This document shows, one piece after another, positions 49,221 to 57,784 of a stretch of DNA of 64,000 nt. The stretch is taken from assembly GCA_031256825.1 (NCBI GenBank), contig JAIRPV010000021.1:1-64000 (forward strand), in the 5' to 3' direction. The position numbers and the translations under genes were made by a program. The notes below the pieces were generated by a model that was not told the DNA's origin, searched no databases, and saw only the letters and a list, made by a program, of their open reading frames with translations. Position 1 is the stretch's first letter; each line of letters begins with the position of its first letter. The stretch comes from Oscillospiraceae bacterium. GTDB lineage: Bacteria > Bacillota > Clostridia > Oscillospirales > Acutalibacteraceae.

Positions 49221-50303
49221 ATGACGCACGACCGGTTCAAACGCGCGTTCGCTTTTTTGCTGCCGCTTGCCTGCACCGCTTTGGCGGTGCTGCTTGTTTT
49301 GCGCGCGCCGCTGGCCATGGAAGGCGCGAGGGGCGGCCTTGCCCTGTGCGGGCAGGTGATCATACCGTCTCTTTATCCGTTTTATGTCCTGGGCGGCCTT
49401 TATACAGGAGGGAGGAGGCAGGAAGGAGGGGGCAGGGGAGCGGGGAAGGCGACAAACTTTCTTTTCCGGCAGCCGCCCGCGGCGCTGGGGGCGATTTTGC
49501 TGGGCTTTCTCGGCGGTTATCCGCTGGGGGCAAAGGCCGCCGCGCAGCTCATGGAACGCGGCGCGCTGACCCGCGTGCAGGCGCAGCGCCTGCAAATTTT
49601 TTGCGTTAACGCGGGCCCTGCCTATCTGATAGGCGCGGTAGGCGCGGGCATGCTGGGCAGCCGGCGCGCGGGACTGCTGCTGTTTGCGTCTTTGTCGGCG
49701 GCGGGTTTGGTGCTGGGGCTGGTCAGCCGGTTCTGGCAGGACGACGTTGCCCCGCAGCCCGCTGCGCCGCTCCAGCCGCCGCCGCGCCAGGCGCAGCCGT
49801 TTTCTTCTTTGCTGCTTCATTCTGTTTCACAAGCCACGGCGTCCATTCTGGCGGCGTGCGCCTGGGTGGTGCTGTTCGCGACGCTTTGTTCGCTGCTGCG
49901 CTTGCTGCCCAACGGGTTTTGGCCTGCCCTGCCATTTTTGAATGTTATTCTTGAAGTCAGCAGCGGCATGGCCGCTCTGGTGCGCAGCGGCGTTGTGCTG
50001 CCGGTGTGCGCGGCGGCGCTGGGCTGGGGCGGCCTGGCTGTGCATTGCCAAACGCTTGCCGAGGTACGCAAAACAGGCTTGCCGCTGCGGGTGTTTTGGG
50101 TGGCGCGTGCGCTGCACGGCGCGCTTGCCGCGGCGATTTGCTGGCAGCTTTGCCGCTGGTTTCCGGCTGAACTGCCTGCGGCGGCGGTGGCGGGCGCCGC
50201 TTATGCTGTGCGCCTTTGGGCTGTTTCGGCCCCGGCTGCCGCTGCCGCGCTCTTTTTTTGCGCATTTCTGATTCTGGATATTGACCTTGGGCGGAAATTG
50301 TGA
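49221..50303 (+). CDS. ylbJ: sporulation integral membrane protein YlbJ-like
   Basis: A 360-residue protein with about eight membrane helices of the nucleoside-recognition (Gate) type: LGGYPLGAKAAAQLMERG and CVNAGPAYLIGAVGAGMLGS are typical of YlbJ. YlbJ is required for spore-coat or cortex formation in Bacillus; its substrate is unknown. After the second helix a stretch GRRQEGGGRGAGKA is encoded by an AGGAGGCAGG repeat patch, an insertion in a loop. The likely sporulation promoter lies upstream. Confidence 0.88.
   Translation: MTHDRFKRAFAFLLPLACTALAVLLVLRAPLAMEGARGGLALCGQVIIPSLYPFYVLGGLYTGGRRQEGGGRGAGKATNFLFRQPPAALGAILLGFLGGYPLGAKAAAQLMERGALTRVQAQRLQIFCVNAGPAYLIGAVGAGMLGSRRAGLLLFASLSAAGLVLGLVSRFWQDDVAPQPAAPLQPPPRQAQPFSSLLLHSVSQATASILAACAWVVLFATLCSLLRLLPNGFWPALPFLNVILEVSSGMAALVRSGVVLPVCAAALGWGGLAVHCQTLAEVRKTGLPLRVFWVARALHGALAAAICWQLCRWFPAELPAAAVAGAAYAVRLWAVSAPAAAAALFFCAFLILDIDLGRKL
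49405..49440. repeat. AGGAGGCAGG repeat patch D inside ylbJ
   Basis: A G-rich patch with GGAGGAGGCAGGAAGG and relatives lies in frame in the ylbJ coding region, same motif as patches A to C. It adds about 12 residues to a loop. Confidence 0.75.
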
Positions 50304-50309
50304 TATACT
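50281..50309 (+). promoter_or_regulatory. promoter within the ylbJ end
   Basis: TTGACC (50281-50286), 17-base spacer, TATACT (50304-50309). It overlaps the last ylbJ codons and should serve the small Cys protein and perhaps the CMD/SDR genes. Confidence 0.65.
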
Positions 50310-50371
50310 TGAGCTTAGCACTGCGTATTCCAAAGATCGGGCATTCTTTTGCTGGTTAGGGAGGGAGCGAC

Positions 50372-50602
50372 ATGACCGCGCGCCAAAAGAGCCAACTCTA
50401 TCACGCCGAACGCTACGACGCGGTTTGCGGCAACTGCCGCCGCGGCAAACCGGCGCCCGACGGCAGCGGCGTGCTTTGCCCGGTGCGCGGCGTGATGCGC
50501 AGCCAATCTTCCTGCAAAAAATATGAATATGACCCGCTGAAGCGGAAGCCGCCGCAAACCCCTGATCTTCCGGCGTTTGAACCGGAGCAGTTTCGTTTAT
50601 AA
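50372..50602 (+). CDS. 76-residue conserved-looking protein with Cys motifs
   Basis: A small basic protein with CGNCRRG near residue 19, a Cys near 36 and another near 48, followed by KKYEYDPLKRKPP. Cys spacing suggests a single metal site. GGGAGGGAGCG precedes the ATG and a promoter lies 60 bases upstream. It is of a type seen in Oscillospiraceae genomes but of no known function. Confidence 0.75.
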   Translation: MTARQKSQLYHAERYDAVCGNCRRGKPAPDGSGVLCPVRGVMRSQSSCKKYEYDPLKRKPPQTPDLPAFEPEQFRL

Positions 50603-50655
50603 GATATTTTTATTGCGGGAACCCGGTTCCGGCGACCAAGAAAGAGAGGCCGACT

Positions 50656-51192
50656 ATGCCATACCTTCCCATGACGGAATATGAAACAGCGTCCGCCGAA
50701 GTCCGCGCGCGTTACGACGAACAAATTGCCGCCCATGGCCGCATCACCAACATGAAGCGCACGCTGCTGCACCATGTGAAGGCCTTCGACGTATACATGG
50801 AGTGGTATCCCCTGGCGGAACAGCTTGCGGCGGTGATTGGACAGCGCGCGATGGCGCTATACAGCTACGCCATCAGCGAGGGAAACCGCTGCCTGGTCTG
50901 CGGCACGTTTTTCCGCAAAATCCTCATCGACTCCGGCAGCGATCCGGACAACCCCATCCTCAGCGAAGAGGAGCAGCTGCTGATGGAACTGGGCTTTTCC
51001 ATTTCAGAGGATCCCCATAACATCGATCCGGCGATCTATGCGCAGCTCAAGGCGCGCTATACGGACGAACAGGTTGTTTTGCTTTTTGCTTTCGCCGGTA
51101 TCATGGCGGCCACGAATTTGTTCAACACCGTTGCGCGCGTGCCGCTGGACGAAGTGCTCTACCACTACCGGAAGGCAGGGCCGAGGGAATAG
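50656..51192 (+). CDS. carboxymuconolactone decarboxylase-like (AhpD-type) protein
   Basis: A 178-residue helical protein with the CMD/AhpD signature EGNRCLVCGTFFRKIL (Cys79, Cys82). Members are peroxidase adaptors or decarboxylases; the CxxC and a nearby His or Glu relay suggest a redox role. An AAAGAGAGG site precedes the ATG. The SDR gene follows after 51 bases, so both may act in one redox pathway. Substrate unknown. Confidence 0.8.
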   Translation: MPYLPMTEYETASAEVRARYDEQIAAHGRITNMKRTLLHHVKAFDVYMEWYPLAEQLAAVIGQRAMALYSYAISEGNRCLVCGTFFRKILIDSGSDPDNPILSEEEQLLMELGFSISEDPHNIDPAIYAQLKARYTDEQVVLLFAFAGIMAATNLFNTVARVPLDEVLYHYRKAGPRE

Positions 51193-51243
51193 GAGACGAT
51201 ACGCCCGCAAATGCAGCTTTAGTTTGACGAAAGGGAGAACAAT

Positions 51244-52047
51244 ATGACGGATTTTACCAATAAAGTGGCTTTCATCACAGGAGCGGCCCGCGGGCAGGGG
51301 CGCGCGTGCGCGCTTGCCCTTGCCAAAGAGGGCGCCGCCATCGCCGCGTTCGACGTTGGCGTAACAATTGAATACCCGGCCTATGCCCACGGGGCGGGCG
51401 AAGAGCTGCGGACGCTCCAGGAAGAGATCGCAGCGATGGGCGGGCGGTGCATCATTTGTTTGGGCGACGTGCGCGACGACGGCGCGGTGTCCGCCGCCGT
51501 TGAGCAAACCATGGCCGCGTTCGGCCGCATTGATATTCTGTTTAATAATGCGGGCATTTGCGCTTACGCCGAAGTGGATCAAATGACCGACGAGGAATGG
51601 GACGCGATGATTGACATCAATCTGAAGGGGCCGTTCCTTTGCGCCCGGCATGTTGTGCCTGTTATGAAAGCGCAGAATGGCGGCGTGATCATCAACAACT
51701 CCAGCGTGATGGGCCTGCGCGGCGGCAGGAGGCTGAGCCATTATACCGCCTCGAAGTGGGGCTTGACAGGCCTGACCAAAGCTTGGGCCATTGAGCTTGC
51801 TCCGTGGAATATCCGCGTGGTGAGCATCCACCCAACGGGCGTGAATACCCCGATGAACGACGGGCTGGCCGCTATGGAGGGCAAAACCGCCGTTGAAATC
51901 GCCGAAGCCAGCGCGGGCAACTTGCAGCCCGTGCCGTGGATTGAGCCGGAGGATGTAGCGGAACTGGTGCTGTATCTTGCCAGCGAGCGGGCGCGGTATG
52001 TGACCGGCGGCCAATTTGTTGTGGATGCGGGGTTGCTGACGGGTTGA
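51244..52047 (+). CDS. short-chain dehydrogenase, mycofactocin-coupled-like subgroup
   Basis: A 267-residue SDR with TGAARGQGR (residues 12-20), NNAG, and the catalytic YxxxK (Tyr167, Lys171). The GAARGQGR form and an insertion after strand two (about residues 43-65) match the mycofactocin-coupled subgroup, which holds its NAD tightly. No mycofactocin genes are seen in the window. GGGAG precedes the ATG. The substrate cannot be told. Confidence 0.9.
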   Translation: MTDFTNKVAFITGAARGQGRACALALAKEGAAIAAFDVGVTIEYPAYAHGAGEELRTLQEEIAAMGGRCIICLGDVRDDGAVSAAVEQTMAAFGRIDILFNNAGICAYAEVDQMTDEEWDAMIDINLKGPFLCARHVVPVMKAQNGGVIINNSSVMGLRGGRRLSHYTASKWGLTGLTKAWAIELAPWNIRVVSIHPTGVNTPMNDGLAAMEGKTAVEIAEASAGNLQPVPWIEPEDVAELVLYLASERARYVTGGQFVVDAGLLTG

Positions 52048-52149
52048 GGAGCGGGACATTCCGGGCGGCGCGATGGATGACAGGTGTTTTGACGGCATAA
52101 GAACCCGTGGCTGGCGAAGTGTCAACAGGCCCTAGAAAGCAGGTGGCGC

Positions 52150-52830
52150 ATGCTTCCCCTCTATGCTTTTTCCGCATTGTGCATGCTGTGCGCGCTGGCG
52201 GCGGCGGTTTTGCGCAACCGCGAAAAAGAGCGCGCGCGCCTTGTGGCGAAGCTGCTGGCGTCGCTGCTGTTTTGCCTGGCGGCCTTCTGGGCAGCGGCAA
52301 AGCGCGCGCAGCCCCTGAATCCGCAGACGGCTCTTATGCTCATGGCGCTGATCATGGGCTTTATGGGGGATATTCTGCTGGGGCTTGATCGCTTTGTTCC
52401 GCCGGAAGACAGAACGTTCCTGACCATGATGGGCGGCGTGCCGTTTTTCTTCGGGCATGTGCTCTATATTATCCTGCTGCTGTCTGAAGCGCCGCTGCAC
52501 TGGCCGTTGCTGCTTTTGCTGCCGCTGGCGCCGCTCGTGTTTTTTGCCCTGCAAAAGCTGCATGTTTTTGAACTGGGCCGCCACTGGAAGATGTTTTTGA
52601 CCTACGGGCTGGTGTTGGGTTGCATGATGCTTTCCACGCTGAACTTGGCGCTGCGCGGCGGCGCACTGGGGCGGTTGATGTGGTGCCCGGGCGTGCTGTT
52701 CGCAATTTCTGACACAACGCTGTTCCTCAGCAGTTTTGGCAAGCAAAAACGGCGTGCCCACGCCTATCTTGTTATGCTGCCCTATTACGCCGCACAGACG
52801 CTGTTTGCGCTTTCGGTGATGTACTTATAA
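52150..52830 (+). CDS. YhhN/TMEM86 family membrane enzyme (lysoplasmalogenase-like)
   Basis: A 226-residue protein with about eight membrane helices and the family acidic motifs GDILL and SDTTLFLSSF, plus GHVLYI. Characterised members hydrolyse the vinyl-ether bond of lysoplasmalogens. Many Clostridia make plasmalogens, so this fits. The ribosome site (CAGGTGG) is moderate. It is followed by the glycerophosphotransferase gene after 55 bases. Confidence 0.85.
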   Translation: MLPLYAFSALCMLCALAAAVLRNREKERARLVAKLLASLLFCLAAFWAAAKRAQPLNPQTALMLMALIMGFMGDILLGLDRFVPPEDRTFLTMMGGVPFFFGHVLYIILLLSEAPLHWPLLLLLPLAPLVFFALQKLHVFELGRHWKMFLTYGLVLGCMMLSTLNLALRGGALGRLMWCPGVLFAISDTTLFLSSFGKQKRRAHAYLVMLPYYAAQTLFALSVMYL

Positions 52831-52885
52831 AACGAAGATAAAATGGATGTAATCGCTATTTCAGGCCCTGAAAAGGATGGTGTTT

Positions 52886-54097
52886 ATGGGCGTCTACCGT
52901 CTGCGCTGGCGGCGCTTCCAGAGGAAAATCAAAAAATACTACCGCCGCGCGCGGCGTTTTCTATTGCTGCGCATGGTTTGGCCTGCTATGTATCTGCTTG
53001 GCTGCCTGCGAAAAATCGATCCAAAGCTTGTTGTGTTTGCCAACGAGCTGGAAGAAGAACCCTGCGATAACTTTCGTCCGCTCATGCGGGAGCTGGAATC
53101 GCGGGGCTACCGATGCGTTTATTTTGGCCGCAGCCGTTCCCTTTCTTCCAGCAGGGTGACGCATTATTTGCGCATGCTCCGCTTCTTTTTCACATACGCG
53201 CGCGCCCGGGCGCTGTTTGTTTCCGATGCTTATACGCCGGCCAATGGCCGCCGCCCCCGCAAGGGCACGGTCTATATCCAGCTCTGGCACGGCTGCGGCG
53301 CGTTCAAAAAATGGGGGTATTCCACCGCCAACCTCAAGTGGGGCCCCGGCCCAAAAACGCTGAAGTGGCTGCCGCTGCACCGGCATTATACTTACGCCTG
53401 TGTGTCGTCGCCCGTGGTGATTCCCTGCTATGCCGAAGCGTTCCACTGCGACGCGTCTGTCATTAAGCCCTGGGGCGCGCCGCGCACGGATTATTATTTT
53501 CGGCCCGGCATTTGCGAGAAAAACAGCGAGGCCATCCGCCAGGCTTTTCCGGAAATTGGAGAGCGCCGGATTGTTCTTTATGCTCCCACGTTCCGGGGCA
53601 ACAGCAACAAAGCCGCCCGCCACGATGATGTTTTGGATTATCACGCGCTGTCACACGCCCTTTCAGAGAACGCAGTTCTTCTTCTTAAGCCGCATCCCCG
53701 GGCGAAAACGGAAATCCCAGCGCCGGAACCAGGCGAGCGGCCGTTTGTCTTCGACGCGGGCGCGCTGCCAATTGAACAGCTTCTTTGCGCCGCCGACCTG
53801 GTGATTTCTGATTATTCTTCCCTGATTTTTGAATATGCTCTTCTGGGACGGCCGATGCTTTTTTACGCTTACGACTTGATGGATTACGAGACATCCCGCA
53901 GTTTTTATTATCCCTATTTTGAATTCGTACCCGGCGACCTTGTTTGGGACACGGAAGACGTGATCGCGGGGATCCGCAGCAACTTATTTGAGGATGGGTT
54001 CGACGCTGAGCGCGTGGCCCGCTTTCGCGCGCGGTTCATGTCCGCCTGCGACGGATCCTCGGCGGAGCGGATTCTGCGGGAGGTAGGACTTCTATGA
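52886..54097 (+). CDS. CDP-glycerol glycerophosphotransferase family protein
   Basis: A 403-residue TagB/TagF-like transferase with a basic, membrane-associating N-terminus, QLWHGCGAFKKWG, VLYAPTFRGN, LKPHPRAK and LVISDYSSLIFEYALLGRP. Members polymerise or prime glycerol-phosphate or ribitol-phosphate teichoic-acid-like polymers. It is isolated from other teichoic-acid genes. AAAAGG fits the ATG at 52886. Its stop overlaps the trkH start by 4 bases. Confidence 0.9.
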   Translation: MGVYRLRWRRFQRKIKKYYRRARRFLLLRMVWPAMYLLGCLRKIDPKLVVFANELEEEPCDNFRPLMRELESRGYRCVYFGRSRSLSSSRVTHYLRMLRFFFTYARARALFVSDAYTPANGRRPRKGTVYIQLWHGCGAFKKWGYSTANLKWGPGPKTLKWLPLHRHYTYACVSSPVVIPCYAEAFHCDASVIKPWGAPRTDYYFRPGICEKNSEAIRQAFPEIGERRIVLYAPTFRGNSNKAARHDDVLDYHALSHALSENAVLLLKPHPRAKTEIPAPEPGERPFVFDAGALPIEQLLCAADLVISDYSSLIFEYALLGRPMLFYAYDLMDYETSRSFYYPYFEFVPGDLVWDTEDVIAGIRSNLFEDGFDAERVARFRARFMSACDGSSAERILREVGLL

Positions 54098-55590
54098 AGG
54101 TTCTGAAAACCACCATGCAGCGCCTGCGTTTTGTGCCGAAGATGTTCCTGCTGCTGTCTGTGGTGTTTCTCGTGCCGCTCCTGATGCTGCTGCCCTTCCC
54201 CGGCGAGCGGCGCTTTGCGGCAAGCTTTTTGCTGACTTCGCTGGCGGCGGCGTCCGCGGCGGCGGCGGTGCAGGCGGGGTATCTGCTGACCGGGCGGCGC
54301 AGGGCAGGGCGGCAGAAAGCGGTTGTCACCGTGATGATTTTTTGGCTTTCCACCATGGCGCTGGGCGGGCTGCCGTTTTTGATTGCCGGGCAGCTGCGGC
54401 CTATGCAGGCGCTGTTCGAGAGCGTCAGCGGCTGGACCACCACGGGCTTTACTGTTTTGGCGGATATCAACGCCGCGCCGCGCATTTTTTTGTTTTACCG
54501 GGGATTCATGCAATTTTGCGGCGGCCTTGGTTTTGTTGTGCTGCTGCTGCTCTTTGCGGGCGGGCGCGAGGCCAGGGGCTTTTATTCCGCCGAAGGGCAC
54601 GCCGATATGATTGAGCCGAATCTGATGGCAACGGCCCGCGCCACCATGTATATCTATCTGGGCATGGTCGCGGGCGGCACGCTGCTGTATATCCTCTTTG
54701 GCATGAACTGGTTTGAGGCGGTCAACCACGCGATGTCGGCGCTGGGAACGGGCGGCTTCTCGCCCATGAGCGAAAATATCGGGGCGTATCACCGGATCTC
54801 CATCGAAGCGGTCACGATTGTATTGATGCTGCTGGGCGCCACGAATTTTGCGGCGCTGGCGCTGGTATTAAAAAGGAAATGGAAGAATTTTTTTCGTCTG
54901 GGCGACATTCGGCTGTTTTTGATTTTGCTTTCCGCTTTTGTGCTTCTGCTGACGTTTTTGGGTGTGCGCGGCGTTTACGGCAGCTTTGGCGAAAGCTTCC
55001 GCAACTCCGTCTTCATGGCTGTTTCCGCCATCACGACAACGGGGTATTCCGTCGATGGCATTCAGGACTGGAGCCCGGCGATGATTTATCTGATTTTTAT
55101 CCTGATGTTCATCGGCGGGGCCAGCGGCTCCACGGCGGGCGGGTTAAAATACACGCGGATTTATATCCTGCTGAAGGCCGCCGTGCACCATTTCCGCAAA
55201 CTGTTTCGCCCGGAGCGCGCGGTGCAGACGCTGACCATACAGGGAATCAGTGGAAAAATCGCGATCAGCGAACGCGCGGTGGCGCAGCACCAGCGGGTGG
55301 CGCTGCTGTATCTGCTGACCTTTTTTGCGGGCGCTTTTTTGCTGACGCTCGGCGGCATGCCGATTCAGGATGCGATGGTTGACTTCGCGTCGTCGCTGGG
55401 CACCATCGGCATTTCCGGCGGCCAAACCGGGCCGAATTCCAGCGGTTATGTTTTGGCGGTTCAAATCGTTGGCATGGTGTTGGCGCGCATGGAAGTTTAT
55501 ATCGTGTATGTCTTCGCGGCGGCGGGCACCAGGGAAGTGATCCATAGCCTGCGCCGGCTGCGGAAGTTCGGGCGTGGGCGCGCCCGCTGA
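54094..55590 (+). CDS. trkH: TrkH/KtrB-type potassium transporter
   Basis: A 498-residue potassium channel subunit with four M1-P-M2 repeats; the selectivity-loop Gly residues lie in SGWTTTGFT, SALGTGGFS, SAITTTGYS and SSLGTIGISGG. It needs an RCK ring; two RCK genes are found near 41 kb on the other strand. The start overlaps the upstream glycerophosphotransferase stop (ATGA), so the two are co-translated, an unusual partner. Confidence 0.95.
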   Translation: MKVLKTTMQRLRFVPKMFLLLSVVFLVPLLMLLPFPGERRFAASFLLTSLAAASAAAAVQAGYLLTGRRRAGRQKAVVTVMIFWLSTMALGGLPFLIAGQLRPMQALFESVSGWTTTGFTVLADINAAPRIFLFYRGFMQFCGGLGFVVLLLLFAGGREARGFYSAEGHADMIEPNLMATARATMYIYLGMVAGGTLLYILFGMNWFEAVNHAMSALGTGGFSPMSENIGAYHRISIEAVTIVLMLLGATNFAALALVLKRKWKNFFRLGDIRLFLILLSAFVLLLTFLGVRGVYGSFGESFRNSVFMAVSAITTTGYSVDGIQDWSPAMIYLIFILMFIGGASGSTAGGLKYTRIYILLKAAVHHFRKLFRPERAVQTLTIQGISGKIAISERAVAQHQRVALLYLLTFFAGAFLLTLGGMPIQDAMVDFASSLGTIGISGGQTGPNSSGYVLAVQIVGMVLARMEVYIVYVFAAAGTREVIHSLRRLRKFGRGRAR

Positions 55591-55641
55591 TCGTTGCTGT
55601 TGCAGGAAGACTGCGCAAGAATTATGTTCAACGGAGGATGC

Positions 55642-56505
55642 ATGAAAAGAGCCATCGCCTTGGGCGCGTTCGACGGCCTGCATTTGGCGCATATGGCGGT
55701 GCTGCGGGCCGCGGCGGCGCAGCCGGGATGCAGGGCGGCGGTGCTGCTGTTCCCGGAGCATCCGGAAAAGCTGCTGGCCGGGCAGGCCCCGCCGCGGCTG
55801 CTCGACGACGCGCAGCGTGACGACATCCTGCGCGGCATGGGGCTGGAGTTGCTGTTTGTGCCGTTTGATGAAATTGTTCAGATGCCGCCGGAGGATTTTT
55901 TTTGTGATATTTTGGCGGGGCGCTTCCGGGCCGGGGCGCTTTGCTGCGGCTATCATTACCGCTTTGGCCGGGGGGGTGTTGGGAGCGCCGCGCGGCTGCG
56001 CGAAATGTGCGATCGAAGCGGAATTGGCCTGACCATTATCCCCGAGATGGATTATCAAGGTGAGCCGATTAGCTCTACGCGTATCCGCGAGGCGCTGGCG
56101 CGGGGCCGGCTCTCCGAGGCGAACGCAATGCTGGGCAGGGCGTTTGGGTATGTGCTGCCCGTTGTGGAAGGCGACCGGCTGGGGCGCACGCTGGGCGCGC
56201 CGACACTGAACCAGATCTTTGCGCCCGGGTTTTGCGTGCCGCGGCACGGGGTTTATGCTTCGGAGGCTTTTGTGGAAGGCCGCTGGCAAGCGGCTGTCAG
56301 CAACATTGGCCAGCGGCCAAGCTTTGCGGCCAGCCAGCTGCGCAGCGAAACGCACATTCTGGGTTTTGAGGGCGATTTATATGGGCAGACGGTGCCGGTG
56401 CGGCTGCTGCGTTACCTGCGGGAGGAGCGAAAGTTTGGCTCAATGGAGGAGCTGAAGGGGCAGATTGCGTTGGACAAGAGGATGGCGTTGCCGGGAGGGC
56501 AGTGA
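55642..56505 (+). CDS. ribF: bifunctional riboflavin kinase/FAD synthetase
   Basis: A 287-residue RibF: N-terminal nucleotidyltransferase domain with GAFDGLHLAH and ISSTRIREAL, and C-terminal riboflavin kinase domain with GRTLGAPTLN and HGVYASEA. It makes FMN and FAD from riboflavin. The core sequence HLGH/HxGH reads HLAH here, a small departure. CGGAGGATG precedes the ATG at 55642. No FMN riboswitch is seen. rpsO or truB, often adjacent, are absent. Confidence 0.93.
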   Translation: MKRAIALGAFDGLHLAHMAVLRAAAAQPGCRAAVLLFPEHPEKLLAGQAPPRLLDDAQRDDILRGMGLELLFVPFDEIVQMPPEDFFCDILAGRFRAGALCCGYHYRFGRGGVGSAARLREMCDRSGIGLTIIPEMDYQGEPISSTRIREALARGRLSEANAMLGRAFGYVLPVVEGDRLGRTLGAPTLNQIFAPGFCVPRHGVYASEAFVEGRWQAAVSNIGQRPSFAASQLRSETHILGFEGDLYGQTVPVRLLRYLREERKFGSMEELKGQIALDKRMALPGGQ

Positions 56506-56520
56506 CAGAAAGGGAAGGAT

Positions 56521-57693
56521 ATGAAGAAAGGGCGCGGCTTCGCGGCGACGCTGCTGTGCTGCTGTTCGGCGCTGGCGTTGTTTTCCTGCGCCTACCGGGG
56601 CTACGAGATAATGACCGAACCCCCGGTGGAATATACCACGCAGCGGCTGGTGTTCCTTGGCGAGGATTTGCCCATGCCCGTGGCGGAGGTGGAGTTTACG
56701 CAGTGGATTCCGGCGCCGCCCAGCGAAACGGCGCCGCCGGCCGCCGCTTCGCAATGGCCGGGGGTGACGCAGGGCGCAACGGCGGGGCCGGTTACCGCGC
56801 CCAGGGAGCCGGAACCGGGCGGAGCCAGGTATTACACCGGGATATCGATTCTGCCGCCCGCCATTGCCGAGCTACGCGCGTTCCTGGAAACCCATCCGGC
56901 GGCGGAGCTGGAATATGACGGCGGCGGGGCGCTGAGCGCCGCGTCAAAACAGGGCGCGCTGAACGTTGTCAATTCTATTCGTTATATCGCGGGGGTGCCC
57001 GCGAACGTGGTATGGGACGACGGCAGCAGCAACATAGCCGAAGCCGCAGCGGCGATTATGGTGGCCACAGGGCAGGTGACGCACACCCCGCGCAAGCCCG
57101 CCGACTGGCCCGAGGCTTCGTATCGGCTGGCATATCAGGGCTGCCAAGGTTCCAATCTGGCGGGGCTGGGCACGAAATACGATATTATCAACCGCTCGAT
57201 GCGATTGTTTTTGGCGGACGCCGACGCGTCGAACCTAAAAGAGCTGGGGCACCGGCGCTGGCTGCTGAACCCGGCGCTGGGGAAAAGCGCCATAGCCGCC
57301 ATCGGCGCGTACTGCGCGATGACGGTGACGGACAACTCCAACACGCAGGCGGGGGCGCAGCATTCGGTTGTGATGTATCCGGGGCAGGTGACGCCGGTGG
57401 AATATTTTGACGGCGGCTGGGCCTGGTCGGTTTCGTTTTCGGCGGCATACAGCGTGCACGGCGCGAGCGTGACCGTGATGCGGCGCGGCGACGGAGCCGC
57501 CTGGCAATTTGGCGGCGGGGCCGCTGACGGCGATTTTTCCGTGTCCACGCACGCCTACGGGCAGCCCGGCTGCGTGATCTTTCGCCCGCGCGGCCTCCAA
57601 ATCCAGGCCGGGGAGATCTATGACGTGCAAATCACAGGCGTTACAAAGAACGGCGCGGACTGGCCTGTGCGGTACACGGTGCAGTTCCTATAA
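56521..57693 (+). CDS. CAP-domain (SCP/PR1) lipoprotein
   Basis: A 390-residue lipoprotein (LALFSC, Cys23) with a Pro/Ala/Thr-rich spacer (about 62-100) and a CAP domain (about 105-280) with the hallmark ELGHRRWLLNPALG. A beta-rich extension follows. Bacterial CAP proteins are secreted; most have no proven activity. The N-terminal spacer should hold the domain away from the membrane. The ATG lies 15 bases after ribF, with GAAAGGAAGG, so it is probably in that operon. Confidence 0.85.
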   Translation: MKKGRGFAATLLCCCSALALFSCAYRGYEIMTEPPVEYTTQRLVFLGEDLPMPVAEVEFTQWIPAPPSETAPPAAASQWPGVTQGATAGPVTAPREPEPGGARYYTGISILPPAIAELRAFLETHPAAELEYDGGGALSAASKQGALNVVNSIRYIAGVPANVVWDDGSSNIAEAAAAIMVATGQVTHTPRKPADWPEASYRLAYQGCQGSNLAGLGTKYDIINRSMRLFLADADASNLKELGHRRWLLNPALGKSAIAAIGAYCAMTVTDNSNTQAGAQHSVVMYPGQVTPVEYFDGGWAWSVSFSAAYSVHGASVTVMRRGDGAAWQFGGGAADGDFSVSTHAYGQPGCVIFRPRGLQIQAGEIYDVQITGVTKNGADWPVRYTVQFL

Positions 57694-57725
57694 GGGAACT
57701 GCGATGCAGGCGGCTGCGCGCCGTT

Positions 57726-57744
57726 TTGCACGTTTGCCGTGCAA
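57726..57744 (+). terminator. small hairpin after the CAP lipoprotein
   Basis: TTGCACG and CGTGCAA form a perfect 7-base stem with a five-base loop, followed by CTTTG. It is a weak terminator or a palindromic operator before the transporter gene. Confidence 0.4.
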
Positions 57745-57784
57745 CTTTGAATACAGGGGCTAAGTTCCAAAAGGAGGGCTATCC

